A stretch of DNA of 64,000 nt, taken from Cytobacillus oceanisediminis (GTDB taxonomy: Bacteria > Bacillota > Bacilli > Bacillales > Cytobacillaceae). Shown piece by piece: positions 17,037-26,738 of the stretch (its first letter is position 1; every line of letters starts with the position of its first letter). Location of the stretch: assembly GCF_022811925.1 (NCBI RefSeq), contig NZ_CP065512.1:176208-240207 (forward strand), read 5' to 3'. The position numbers were made by a program, and so were the translations under genes. A model generated the notes under the pieces. It did no database searches. It saw nothing but the letters and a program-made list of their open reading frames with translations, and was not told the origin of the DNA.

Positions 17037-19497
17037 GTCTTACTTCCTCCCATTCTTGAAGCTTATTCAAAATGAGCACTAGCTCCGAATCCTTTTCATT
17101 TGTCTCCAGGATATAAATTTCATCCATTGTAATTCGTCCATCCTGATTTAAGTCTAGAATGTCGAAAAGGAATTCGTCTTCATATCTTTCAAGGCCTTCA
17201 TACATAAGAAGGTAATTGATGATTGCTGATTTAGCTGCCATCGTATTTTTGCTTTCTCTGCTCAGCTGTTTTTGGGTAGCTCTCAGGACCGGGCACAACA
17301 GCATTTTATAGCCGACACCAATATTCGCGTCCCTATCTATGATCCAAATATAGTCTTCTAGCAGCTCTCCATCCCTCGCCGCTTGAATGTAAGGGGCATA
17401 ATACTGGAAAAGATATTGCCCTGAGCGTTTTTGCGCTTCTGCTGCATCCTTTGATATATGCCTTGTGATAAACCCCTTGCTGGCTATGACTTCGATATTG
17501 GAGTGAGAAAGGAAATTCCCCTGGTAATCCAGCGGCTCAACAATCAATGTAGAAAAGCTTGCACCATCAGCATGAAGACGGTCAGGTGTGGCTGTGATAC
17601 GGAAGCTATCTGTTTTGTTAATTGTATTAGTTACGTATAGGAAGCCTTCGTGATTCTGGTTTTGAATTGGGTTCATATCAATCATTGTCGCAAGCTTCTT
17701 TGGCTCTCCATAACGATTCCCTTCCTGATAAACAATCCTTTTTCCGCCGTCATGCTTAGCGAAGTCGATCCTGTAACCATCTACAGCTTTAATGTTGTAA
17801 TCAATAGTATAGGTGTCGTTCACCTGATAGGTTGCCAATAGTGTTTTACTTCTTAAGTTTTTCTTAATCTGTTCAGGAAGTGAGAAGTGAAATCTTTTTC
17901 CTTCAATCCAGTAAGGCTCTCCTATTTTCTCACCATCTTCAGTTCTAATCGCAATGTCCCTGAATTGTTCATCCAGATTATCATAGGAAACTTCTATATA
18001 ATCGCTTTTTCCATCATAGACAAAAGGCTCTTCATTCCAGGTCCTATATGCACCTGTTTCAAAATCAAAGAAAGAGACTTTCCTAAGCGTTTCTCCATCT
18101 TCCTTTTGTACAAGAATAGGAGAGTGATCAATCGGAGCTACTGGGATTTCAGACCATGTAACATTTTGCCCGCTGATACCTCCATCGAATAAAGATTGCA
18201 TGGTAGCGGTTGGGAGCAAGGAAGCAATATCATCATCACTGTCTATTTTCTGATTAAACAAAGCCCATTCTTCAAGGATGATAGGCTCCTGTACAGAGTC
18301 CTCTTCAGCAAAAATCAGCTTTTGCACTGTAAGGGCTAGAGTGCCAGCTTCCCTACTTTCTGATGCATTACCGTTGACCAGCAATGCTGCTTCATTTTGG
18401 TTCCAAGATGCTATTAAATGTACTGTACCTGCAGAGGATAGACTTTCGGCAACTGAAAGGGCATGGCCTTTAACATTTAAGGTAAACACTCCATTCAGGT
18501 AATCAATACGCAGCTGTCCATCATCTGTCCTGAAGATCATCTGGGGAACCGTAATGGATTGCTCCTGAAACCATTTAGGTGCTGAGAGCTTGATATAAAT
18601 ACTTCCAGTTGAAGCAGGGAAACCATTCTTCACAGGATAAACTAATTCAGAATTTCCTCTTTCCGCAGGAAAATCATCGTTATCATTTGGGATATATTCA
18701 GAAGCGTAATCCCTCTTTTCAGCCTGTACTTCCCCTACCACTAATTCGCTGCTCGTCTTAAAAACAAGTTCTACTTGCTTATCAGAAGGAGTATCCAGCA
18801 CAAAACTCGAGCGCTCTTTTAAAAGGCTATCAATTGCGTTATCAAGTAGTACGGCAGTCCCTTCTTTTACTTGACATGTTCCTGTGCCAAACCCCATATA
18901 CGAAATGGAGTTTTTGCCGGCTGATAGAAAGAGTGGCTGTTTCATAAAAGCAGGTGCTGTAATGCTCCCTTTTAGCTTCATGAAGTTTACATCGTCAATT
19001 TGTATCGCCTTTATTTCTACTCCATCCATTTGTTCATTGGTAGTCCAGGCTACGGATTGAGGCTCTTCGATGGAGCAGCTGTAAAAATACTCTCCGGCCT
19101 CTCCACCCATCCTTACCTGCCCAGAAGAGAATAAGGCAGATTCAAAACGGAATACAGACTGACCATTAAATGAAACCGTAAACTGCGATCCGATTGAGAG
19201 TACTTCCAGGTCATTGATTTCCAGGGCTCCTACAGGGACTTCCCCGTATGCTTTCTCCGCCCCTTTTACAATGGCGCCTATTTGAAGAATTTGATCCTTA
19301 TTAAATGTTATAAATAATAAGTTGCTGTCATTTATATATTTGGGAATGAGTGTCATGGATTCTACTGGAGAGGGCAGGGTAACTTTTGTTTTACTATGCC
19401 CGTAATTCTCCTGGGAAATGGACACATAACCGGCACTTTCAAACAAAATAGCGTCCAAAGTAGCGTGTTTTACTATCGTTCCTGGCTGTGTGTACAT
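17017..19497 (-). CDS. Tail/baseplate-associated protein, 826 aa, LamG-like and EF-hand
   Basis: ATG follows AAGGTGGTG. Residues about 296-400 have the strand pattern of a LamG/concanavalin-like sandwich (GSIYIKLSAPKWF, HLIASWNQNEAALLVNG). The C-terminal part is helical and contains a textbook EF-hand loop at about residues 780-792 (DLNQDGRITMDEI), so calcium binding is likely. It is translationally coupled to the 1503-aa gene by a 20-nt overlap, which suggests that the two products are made in matched amounts and act together. Exact virion location is unknown; a host-surface-sensing accessory of the baseplate is plausible. Confidence 0.75.
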   Translation of the reverse strand: MYTQPGTIVKHATLDAILFESAGYVSISQENYGHSKTKVTLPSPVESMTLIPKYINDSNLLFITFNKDQILQIGAIVKGAEKAYGEVPVGALEINDLEVLSIGSQFTVSFNGQSVFRFESALFSSGQVRMGGEAGEYFYSCSIEEPQSVAWTTNEQMDGVEIKAIQIDDVNFMKLKGSITAPAFMKQPLFLSAGKNSISYMGFGTGTCQVKEGTAVLLDNAIDSLLKERSSFVLDTPSDKQVELVFKTSSELVVGEVQAEKRDYASEYIPNDNDDFPAERGNSELVYPVKNGFPASTGSIYIKLSAPKWFQEQSITVPQMIFRTDDGQLRIDYLNGVFTLNVKGHALSVAESLSSAGTVHLIASWNQNEAALLVNGNASESREAGTLALTVQKLIFAEEDSVQEPIILEEWALFNQKIDSDDDIASLLPTATMQSLFDGGISGQNVTWSEIPVAPIDHSPILVQKEDGETLRKVSFFDFETGAYRTWNEEPFVYDGKSDYIEVSYDNLDEQFRDIAIRTEDGEKIGEPYWIEGKRFHFSLPEQIKKNLRSKTLLATYQVNDTYTIDYNIKAVDGYRIDFAKHDGGKRIVYQEGNRYGEPKKLATMIDMNPIQNQNHEGFLYVTNTINKTDSFRITATPDRLHADGASFSTLIVEPLDYQGNFLSHSNIEVIASKGFITRHISKDAAEAQKRSGQYLFQYYAPYIQAARDGELLEDYIWIIDRDANIGVGYKMLLCPVLRATQKQLSRESKNTMAAKSAIINYLLMYEGLERYEDEFLFDILDLNQDGRITMDEIYILETNEKDSELVLILNKLQEWEEVRHGIETP

Positions 19498-19623
19498 GCT
19501 TGCACCACCTTCATTGTGTTTTCTTCTGAAAATCTAACCTATAAAACTTGCAAATGTCCATAAGTAAAGAAAGGGAAAATCTCCGATACTCTTGCTGTCT
19601 CTGTCTTAAAGCCCCTTGTCACC

Positions 19624-19653
19624 AAAAAAAGCAGCTCTCATATGAGAACTGCT
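19624..19653 (-). terminator. Strong terminator after lipoprotein gene
   Basis: On the minus strand AGCAG-T-TCTCA and TGAGA-G-CTGCT form a long stem (plus 19630-19653) followed by seven T residues. It ends the lipoprotein transcript. The 826-aa gene begins about 130 nt later, so it needs readthrough or its own promoter; only a weak candidate (TTTACT-17-TTTATA) is visible there. Confidence 0.9.
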
Positions 19654-19667
19654 CCTGAAACTCCATA

Positions 19668-21032
19668 TTAATCATGAATATTAAATTCATTCGGATCCAC
19701 AAATGTGCCAATGAAAGGGACCCGAGAGGCTGTATGCGAATATGGATCCATATTTACATTCTTAGACCATAGGATTATTCCGTTTTCTGTTAAACTTGTT
19801 TTGTCTGTATTTGTGTTTACTGGATAGATATCGCCTACCGGCTGATAGTTTTCATCTAGTGTATGAATTTGACCCTGTACGTCGTAATCAGTTTCAAGCA
19901 GTCCAAGAATATAGTGATATTTCTTTTCTGGGTCATATCCTGCATAAGCTATCTTAGCATATCCCATTTCATTGAATTCAGTCTGCAATTCAACCTGCTC
20001 ATTGGTATTAATATCAAGAATTGCAAACTTTCCTTCTTCTATATAATCTTCATTGCCCAGGTGAAATATGGTTTTCTTTTCTTCATCAAAGAAAATGGCT
20101 GGAGCATCTTCAGAGGCACGCAGGACCGCTTCATCTACAGAATAAGGAATGACTTGGTTAGAACCATTTAAAAGGAGAACCCCATTGTCTAAATCGTAAG
20201 CAGCCAACCCACTGGTAGAGGGGATAACTTCTCCCCAATAAAAGTCATTGTTTTCCAAGTAAGCCACCTTTTTTTGTTCACCTAGAGTTCCGTCGCTATT
20301 TATTTCTCTTTGGACCACCAGCGTCTTTAGAGCATCCGAATTTTCTAATACCTTATTTCCTGGCTCGGTATAAATGAAGAAAAGCTGGTTCATGTAGAGA
20401 TCCACCATCCTAAGCTCCATTCCATCGAATTCACTATCTACTTGAATATCACTTTCCATCGTGAATTTTTGGGACTCATCACTGCGAATATATAAGCCAA
20501 TTTGTCCCAGTTCCCCTATGGGCTTTTCAACAGAATCCGTGCCAGTAACTCCATGATATAGGATGTACCTTCTTGCTGTCTCAAAATCTTCTTGATTTGG
20601 TTTTATGCGTTCGTATGTAAGTATCTCAAGCATATTGATCTGTTTATATTCTCTTGTACCTGTATGATACTCTTTCATTTCACTGTGAACATATGCTGAA
20701 TCCCGTGCATTATCCTCTAATGCTGTTTGTTTTGAATCGTCAATATCCCTGTTTAGAATATCTTTAGGGTCGAATTCCCCATTGCTCACTTGAAAATTCA
20801 GCGGAAGGCTTATTACTTCATTTACTTCGAAACCTTCTGCAGCAGCTGTATCTTCACTATCCTCTACCTCTTGGGAATTGGACTCTCCTTCATCAGCTGA
20901 AGACTCACTTTCAACATTTTCTTTCTCTTCTGATACTGGTTCACTTGTTTTGTTCGCCTCCTTTTCTTGCGAGCAGCCTGCTGCAATTAACAAGAAAGCA
21001 AACACTATAGTCATCCCCCTGAATCTCTTCAA
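19668..21032 (-). CDS. Secreted lipoprotein, 454 aa, probable moron
   Basis: TTG start after GAGGGAG. The N terminus is a type II signal peptide: positive charges (KRFR), a hydrophobic stretch, and the lipobox IAAGC with the lipidated cysteine at residue 20. It is followed by an acidic Ser/Glu/Asp-rich linker (about residues 21-70) and a beta-rich domain. The mature protein should sit on the outer face of the host cytoplasmic membrane. It is bracketed by a terminator of the preceding tail gene, its own promoter and its own terminator, so it can be expressed apart from late genes. Lysogenic conversion or superinfection exclusion is a reasonable hypothesis. I do not recognise the extracellular domain. 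Confidence 0.85.
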   Translation of the reverse strand: MKRFRGMTIVFAFLLIAAGCSQEKEANKTSEPVSEEKENVESESSADEGESNSQEVEDSEDTAAAEGFEVNEVISLPLNFQVSNGEFDPKDILNRDIDDSKQTALEDNARDSAYVHSEMKEYHTGTREYKQINMLEILTYERIKPNQEDFETARRYILYHGVTGTDSVEKPIGELGQIGLYIRSDESQKFTMESDIQVDSEFDGMELRMVDLYMNQLFFIYTEPGNKVLENSDALKTLVVQREINSDGTLGEQKKVAYLENNDFYWGEVIPSTSGLAAYDLDNGVLLLNGSNQVIPYSVDEAVLRASEDAPAIFFDEEKKTIFHLGNEDYIEEGKFAILDINTNEQVELQTEFNEMGYAKIAYAGYDPEKKYHYILGLLETDYDVQGQIHTLDENYQPVGDIYPVNTNTDKTSLTENGIILWSKNVNMDPYSHTASRVPFIGTFVDPNEFNIHD

Positions 21033-21122
21033 ATAGAACTCCCTCTTTCAGCATTATTTATCCTACCCTAAAACATATTAGATTCCTTTATAGTAAATTC
21101 CTCCTAATTAAATAGTAATGTT

Positions 21123-21152
21123 TTTATATGAAGTAAATTTTTTACAAGTCAA
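21123..21152 (-). promoter_or_regulatory. Sigma-A-type promoter for lipoprotein gene
   Basis: On the minus strand TTGACT (plus 21147-21152) and TATAAA (plus 21123-21128) are separated by 18 bases, a good match to the housekeeping promoter. It sits immediately downstream of the terminator of the 1095-aa gene and about 90 bases ahead of the lipoprotein start codon. Confidence 0.75.
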
Positions 21153-21158
21153 ATAGTG

Positions 21159-21183
21159 AAAAAAGACACCCTCAAGGGGTGTC
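21159..21183 (-). terminator. Strong terminator after 1095-aa gene
   Basis: The minus strand reads GACACCC-CTTGA-GGGTGTC followed by six T residues (plus 21159-21183). It insulates the lipoprotein unit from tail transcription coming from the right. Confidence 0.9.
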
Positions 21184-21211
21184 CTGAAAGTCCGGAATAG
21201 GTTCTGTTATA

Positions 21212-24200
21212 TTAAATAGTGCTACTTGAAAATACCTTAGCATTTTTAAATTCTGTTGCCTCAAACACAGAATCCTTAACTATATTCTGCCCGCTTGGCA
21301 GAAGAAGTGCACCAATGCCTCCTGCGCCATTTACATATTCAATGTTAATAGCAGCTGGCAACTCTTTTTCATCCAAAACTGTTTTCATTGGCTCGGAATA
21401 GAGGTAATGTTCCTGCTCTTTTAGATAGTAATAGCCTGTATTAATGGTTGGATGCCAGTTTTTAGCCGGATCTTTTCCATTAAGCGTCCCGACAAGATAC
21501 ATCTTATCGCCACTGTTTTCAATCTTGGTTACCACCCATAAATCGTTATCTTCTATAACATATCCGACATTTTGGTAGATTGCACTGTAGCCTTCGAAGG
21601 ACTCAGGTGAAGGCAGCTCCATCCTGAAATCTTCCGAAGGGGTACAAACCCCATCAAAGACTTTTACCTCTGGTGAGCGCCATACAATATCCGCTCCTGA
21701 TTTTTCATAATAATTGGTATCCAGGTGGATTCTTAATGTGTCTACTTCAGACCGGATATAGGTAACTGTATAGGCTTCACCAGCTGCTGGCTCCAGGCTT
21801 CCTGAAAGATTGGGAGACCAGTCAATATAGTTGCTTGTTAGCTTGAAGTCACCAAAACTTCCATTCCATTCATGGTAGGTCACGGTTCCCCTTTTAATGG
21901 AAACAATCCGATTTACATGACTTAGCGGGAGGGGATCCATCCCATTCTTATCACTTCCCCTTGTCAGTTCGGCCGTCAGCACTTCTGAGTCCCTGTAGGT
22001 TACGGTCAATGGCAGATGTTTCCCTTCCCAATCAATCGGAATAAAGGATTCATCTACTCTTTGTCCGCTCTTTTTATGGACCGAATCAGGAATGATGGAT
22101 ACCTCATATGGATTATCACCATCAAATTCAGCTTCCGGTGCCAATGCTGGTAGAATGATATTAGGCGGGATTTTTAAAACGACACCTTCTTGCAGGTCCG
22201 TGCCTTCATTCAGAAGCTTCAGATCAAAGGAATGAATATCATGCTTAGCTGCAACACTATCCCAAGTTTCACCGGCTTGGACCGTGTACTCCCTAGTAAA
22301 GTCTGCATAAGAGCTTCGATTGAATTGTGTGCGGACGAATTCCTCTCGAATGTCGTTAAAGTTAATGACACCACTATATATTTTCTCTTCCGACACCCAA
22401 TCCACATATCCTTTTGGCGGAGCAGCAGGCACGCTGACAGAAATCTGTTCACTTGAGAAATCCTCTATATTAAGGCCAACAGACTGATCATATAATGCAT
22501 TGTGGCTGGATTTCATTGTGTAGGCTGTACCATTCTTGAACCTTAGTGAAACATCTGCGTTGGATGTATTGTTGGGAATCTTAATGGACTGGCCTTTCAC
22601 TAATGTGCCATCTTCATTGGCCAATATATTCCCGCCATTAAGGGCATTAATTTCATTTGCATCTGCCTCATACATGTTTGCCACATCAGCCATTGTTTGT
22701 CCTTGGACAACAATGTGCGTATCACTTGGCCACCCATTCTTTAGAAAATAGCGGTATCTTTTCTTTTCATTGAGAGACGGAGTAAAGGTCGAATCTACCT
22801 CCCTATCGTAAGGGCGGAGATATTGTACTCGGCCTGCACCATATTGATAGTGGCTGATAATTCCTGTCTTTTCCCCCATCTCCATTCTTCTGTGGATGAC
22901 TTTTGCAATGACCTCATCTGAAGCTAGGTTAGAAGTGTTGGTCCTTGTTCCCTTCTTCTCTTCGGACTTGAAGTATATCTGGACGTCATTTGGACGTTTT
23001 GTATTATCGGAGAGGCTGTAAAGTAAGCCGGTACGGTTAATGGAATCCTGATTAAAGGCAATATGCCCTGCGGGCGAAGGATAAACAAATGCATAGTCAC
23101 CTATCTTCTGCAACCCTTTAATTCCATTCCCTTCACCATCCACCGCTGTTATATCTTTATCAATTACATGCGCCTTTTCAGTGTACTGAATCATCTGGTC
23201 TATATCGATTAAATCAACAACTGGAGTTCCCCTTACTGCAGAACGGGTTAATTCAACAGTCAGGAAATATGGCTGTGGGGAAAACAATAATGAACGGTCA
23301 CTGACATTCATCGGATTTCCGATTTCCTTCAATTTATTAAGCGGGTTGCGCTGATCTGATTTTGTTTTTGAGAAAATGTAGGAGATTTTAGTGTCACTCG
23401 GATCTTTCGGAGAATAAGCCTGGGTATTCCAGGAGAGGATTTCGGCAGTTCTGCCATATGAGAATCTGGCTCCCTCATTGATTGGACCGAGCGTCAGGGA
23501 ATGAGAGGTAATTCCCCTTTTTAGTCGAAGTCGTTTAGTATTTTTCTTGTATGGGGCACTGATTGGACCCCAGAAAATATTATCACGGCTTGAAGACGAG
23601 CGGATAACCATCTCTGCAGGAGCTGGAATGTTCTCAGTCCATCTGATTCGGTCCATATGTTTAAATTGTTTCCCACTAAGAGTAGCTACCTGAGCCATAT
23701 CAAGCTTCACCGTATATTCCCCGTTATAATCATAAAGCCCGCTGTCATCAGAACGAAGCTCTACCCTGTCAATAACAGGTGATGTTTTGCTATCGGATGC
23801 GTAAAGCTCTATTTTTCCTTGAACATACCGAATATTAGAGTAAGTAATGCTCGACTGCCCTGAAACAAGAAATGCTTCACCACCCTGTACTTGCCTGGTA
23901 AGAGTAAGGGCTTCCCAATTGGACCAAGTAGATTTGTTCGCAGAGGTCCTGATAGAAACTGTCAAATCACTTGTCCGGATTTTTACACCTGCAACAATTG
24001 CATCTCCTGTAGAATTCTTGGCAGCAATCACAATTTTGTAGTTGCCGTAGCCAAACGGGTCGAATACTATTTTGGCAATTTGCCCAGCACTTATCTGGGA
24101 AAGCGTAGGAATTGACTTGGTTTGTTTCAATGCCCATTGAAATGTACCTGCCGCTTCCTCCTCTTTGTATAGCTTTGCTTCGATATTCTGTATCCCCTGA

Positions 24201-24499
24201 CTTTGCATCCGCACATGAACTTCCGGGCTGTCTCCTGTGCCTAAAAACTCTAATGGTGCGTTAATCGTTCTGGTTTTGAGATCCGACCCTTGTAATGTCC
24301 ATGAGTTTACCGTTGGCATACTAAATTCCCGTTGGTTTGCAGAATAGAATACACTCGGCAGCTGCACCAGAATAGATGCATTTACTTTTGAACTGAAAGG
24401 TTCCTGTCCGTCAAATACTTCTGTCAGGTATTCCCCGTAAAAAGCATTAATTCGGCCATATAAAGAACTCGAGTAAAAATTACGTTGGTATTGAGCCAA
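21212..24499 (-). CDS. Baseplate-associated protein with two LysM-like domains, 1095 aa
   Basis: TTG start preceded by AAGGTGGTG. The N-terminal half is a series of beta-sandwich segments (RFSYGRTAEILSWNTQAYSP). Two LysM-type modules follow: about residues 585-645 (HIVVQGQTMADVANMYEADA ... GQSIKIPNN) and about 736-783 (YTVQAGETWDSVAAKHDIHS ... VVLKIPPN). LysM binds N-acetylglucosamine polymers, so the protein may contact peptidoglycan, although LysM-like modules also act structurally in phage baseplates. It is followed by a strong terminator. Start codon choice is supported by the SD and by the absence of a better upstream start. Confidence 0.8.
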   Translation of the reverse strand: MAQYQRNFYSSSLYGRINAFYGEYLTEVFDGQEPFSSKVNASILVQLPSVFYSANQREFSMPTVNSWTLQGSDLKTRTINAPLEFLGTGDSPEVHVRMQSQGIQNIEAKLYKEEEAAGTFQWALKQTKSIPTLSQISAGQIAKIVFDPFGYGNYKIVIAAKNSTGDAIVAGVKIRTSDLTVSIRTSANKSTWSNWEALTLTRQVQGGEAFLVSGQSSITYSNIRYVQGKIELYASDSKTSPVIDRVELRSDDSGLYDYNGEYTVKLDMAQVATLSGKQFKHMDRIRWTENIPAPAEMVIRSSSSRDNIFWGPISAPYKKNTKRLRLKRGITSHSLTLGPINEGARFSYGRTAEILSWNTQAYSPKDPSDTKISYIFSKTKSDQRNPLNKLKEIGNPMNVSDRSLLFSPQPYFLTVELTRSAVRGTPVVDLIDIDQMIQYTEKAHVIDKDITAVDGEGNGIKGLQKIGDYAFVYPSPAGHIAFNQDSINRTGLLYSLSDNTKRPNDVQIYFKSEEKKGTRTNTSNLASDEVIAKVIHRRMEMGEKTGIISHYQYGAGRVQYLRPYDREVDSTFTPSLNEKKRYRYFLKNGWPSDTHIVVQGQTMADVANMYEADANEINALNGGNILANEDGTLVKGQSIKIPNNTSNADVSLRFKNGTAYTMKSSHNALYDQSVGLNIEDFSSEQISVSVPAAPPKGYVDWVSEEKIYSGVINFNDIREEFVRTQFNRSSYADFTREYTVQAGETWDSVAAKHDIHSFDLKLLNEGTDLQEGVVLKIPPNIILPALAPEAEFDGDNPYEVSIIPDSVHKKSGQRVDESFIPIDWEGKHLPLTVTYRDSEVLTAELTRGSDKNGMDPLPLSHVNRIVSIKRGTVTYHEWNGSFGDFKLTSNYIDWSPNLSGSLEPAAGEAYTVTYIRSEVDTLRIHLDTNYYEKSGADIVWRSPEVKVFDGVCTPSEDFRMELPSPESFEGYSAIYQNVGYVIEDNDLWVVTKIENSGDKMYLVGTLNGKDPAKNWHPTINTGYYYLKEQEHYLYSEPMKTVLDEKELPAAINIEYVNGAGGIGALLLPSGQNIVKDSVFEATEFKNAKVFSSSTI

Positions 24500-24519
24500 T
24501 CCTTTTCACCACCTTAATA

Positions 24520-24545
24520 AAATTAGGAGGAGAGCATTCTCCCCC
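24520..24545 (-). terminator. Weak hairpin between 725-aa and 1095-aa genes
   Basis: The minus strand reads GGGGGAGA-ATGC-TCTCCTCC, a stem with one mismatch, then TAATTTTATT. It adjoins the stop codon of the 725-aa gene. It may be an attenuator or mRNA-end stabiliser rather than a full terminator. Confidence 0.4.
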
Positions 24546-26722
24546 TACTTATACTTGATTTTCAACTGGAATGTTCTAGCATCAAAACGCATGTAGGAGT
24601 AAGGTCCTTTTGATGCATCAGGATGATAAAGGGCAAGTCCTTTTATGGATCCATCCCTTAATTTCTCACCGAAGGATTTCGGGAGAGTCACCCAGTGGCC
24701 TTGCCCCTGATCAAAGTCAAGATTGGTCACTTTGTATGAGTTTGCAAGGGCAGGAGCATTCTTTTCAGAAGGAAGATATGAGGCATTCGGATAGTTATGC
24801 GTCCATACATATAGGAATCTTCCGTCATCTGGATATCCATGATGAAATGAATAACGCTTGATGTACATTTGAACGCTCACGATGGTCTTTCCCTTAAGCT
24901 TGCTTTGCCAGCCTGAATAATCAAGGAAAAATAATGACCTATGATTCCCCCACCGAGTTCCCTTTTTTACGTACATGCCGCTTTCGTATTTATCCCGAAG
25001 CTCTATCCACTCACCATGTATAACTTCCTTATTGTTCATTTCAGTCCGATATTCGGCAGCCGGGTAGACATTCCTCCCATTCTGCTTGTAAATTGCATAG
25101 CTCGTACGCCATGTTCGGGTTGTGGGAGATTTCTGCACATGTTCGTATACTGGTTTCGCAGCAGTTGTGCCGGACATTGTAACCCAGGCAGAAGCTCCTG
25201 CCCTATTGACTGCCCGAATCTTGTAAGTGTACTTTGTCTTTTCTGTGAGCCCGTTATACCAGATATAGAGATTTTTGGTCGTAACCGTGGAGCCAGAACC
25301 ATATTGAGGATCAATTTCATAGTGTTCAGCAGTAGTAACAGCCGGCCATTCAAAGTGAACAGTATCGGGGTCTACAGCTTTTAATTTTGGCTTTGGTGCC
25401 GGAGGAGGTTTCAGAGGGTCAATGGTGATAACACTATCAATATAAAACCATGGACTTTCATCTCCATTTATATCAAAAAGCTTAACTGCGTATGTGTAAA
25501 GCCCGTCCACTTTTCCTGTAACAGTATGAACATAAGCTTTATTTGGACCATTGTAAATATCGGAATAACTCCGAATGGTCCCTGTATTGGCCAGGTTTCT
25601 TTGTTGAGTTCTTAAACGGTAGCTCAATACTCCAAGAGGAACCTTGACATTATATGACTTTAAATAAGCGCTGGATGACGAATCCCGTTTATCGATGGCA
25701 TATGCCCTGATCACGTATTTACCTGTCTTTGCACTTGACATGTGTTGAAAATCAACGTGGCTCATGGGGATGTCTATTCTTCTTCCGCTGCTTTCAATAT
25801 CGCTGACTCGGTAATACAGCTTGTAGATTACACTGTAGTCATTAAAACCAGCGTCCAGCTCAAAACGGTAATAAGAAATATCCTCGTTTAATTCACTTCC
25901 AATGTGGATGCTGCATTCACCATGTGTAAGAACAGATGGTTCCCATGAAACATCTACTGTCAGGTCAGAATCACCTTTGTTATAGGCACTGCCCTCTTCA
26001 ATTACAAGATCTGCAGGGCTGGAAAATGACATATATATATTGGATGGTGCCCGGGGAGGAATTCTTGTCAATCGGTCAAAAAAGCTGTAGATCAAGTGAA
26101 TGTCACCAGAACCCAGCCCATCTTCGACCAGTTCATCAATTTCATGGCGGTAAGAACTTTCCTTATTAGCAATTACATTCAATATATGTTCAATCGCCGT
26201 AAAATCCTTCCTGGCAGGAACTACATCGCCAGAAAAAAGGCCGACAGCGTTTTCAAGTGCATGGTTTTCTTCACTGGAGTCATTTACGTAGTCTCCCAAT
26301 ACCTGTATGGCATTCTGTCTAATTTCGTCAAAGTAGCGTCGTGTCCCAATGTACTCATAAGGATCTGGACCAGCCGGCCACACTAAGTCTCCTTTCAGGG
26401 ATACATCAGCAAATACAAAAGGCTTTTTCCCGCTTTGTGCAATGGTATTATTCGAAGCTGTCACACTAACTTCCCATTCATAAGAATCCTCTAAAGTGAA
26501 AGAATTGACATACGGAGCAATGTTTACTTCAGTTTCAGCGGCTGCACTAATGGTGACAATGGCCGCCAATGAGTCTTTGGGATAAATTTTTACCTGTGCA
26601 CTCTTTTGAGAATCAGTTGAATACTGAGGAATGAAACTCCAGGAGAAGATTAATGAGGATGGAACTTGCGGGGAAACGATAGAGTTAAAGTTCGGGGATA
26701 GCCCCTCTGGCCGTTTTGCCAT
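24545..26722 (-). CDS. Tail protein with fibronectin type III domain, 725 aa
   Basis: ATG follows AAGGGTGATG. The first 450 residues are beta-rich. Residues about 441-527 form a clear FN3 domain (VDPDTVHFEWPAVTTAEHYE, LTEKTKYTYKIRAVNRAGAS). The C-terminal 200 residues look like a single jelly roll (GKTIVSVQMYIKRYSFHHG, GHWVTLPKSFGEKL, GLALYHPDAS), suited to binding carbohydrate. FN3 domains are common linkers in phage tails. It lies between the baseplate proteins and the LysM protein and is likely an exposed baseplate appendage. Confidence 0.8.
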   Translation of the reverse strand: MAKRPEGLSPNFNSIVSPQVPSSLIFSWSFIPQYSTDSQKSAQVKIYPKDSLAAIVTISAAAETEVNIAPYVNSFTLEDSYEWEVSVTASNNTIAQSGKKPFVFADVSLKGDLVWPAGPDPYEYIGTRRYFDEIRQNAIQVLGDYVNDSSEENHALENAVGLFSGDVVPARKDFTAIEHILNVIANKESSYRHEIDELVEDGLGSGDIHLIYSFFDRLTRIPPRAPSNIYMSFSSPADLVIEEGSAYNKGDSDLTVDVSWEPSVLTHGECSIHIGSELNEDISYYRFELDAGFNDYSVIYKLYYRVSDIESSGRRIDIPMSHVDFQHMSSAKTGKYVIRAYAIDKRDSSSSAYLKSYNVKVPLGVLSYRLRTQQRNLANTGTIRSYSDIYNGPNKAYVHTVTGKVDGLYTYAVKLFDINGDESPWFYIDSVITIDPLKPPPAPKPKLKAVDPDTVHFEWPAVTTAEHYEIDPQYGSGSTVTTKNLYIWYNGLTEKTKYTYKIRAVNRAGASAWVTMSGTTAAKPVYEHVQKSPTTRTWRTSYAIYKQNGRNVYPAAEYRTEMNNKEVIHGEWIELRDKYESGMYVKKGTRWGNHRSLFFLDYSGWQSKLKGKTIVSVQMYIKRYSFHHGYPDDGRFLYVWTHNYPNASYLPSEKNAPALANSYKVTNLDFDQGQGHWVTLPKSFGEKLRDGSIKGLALYHPDASKGPYSYMRFDARTFQLKIKYK

Positions 26723-26738
26723 TTATCATCACCCTTTC

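Noticed and set aside
19498..19620. Promoter for the 826-aa gene (TTTACT, 17 bases, TTTATA)
   Set aside because: Matches to both boxes are poor; kept only as a note in the terminator entry.
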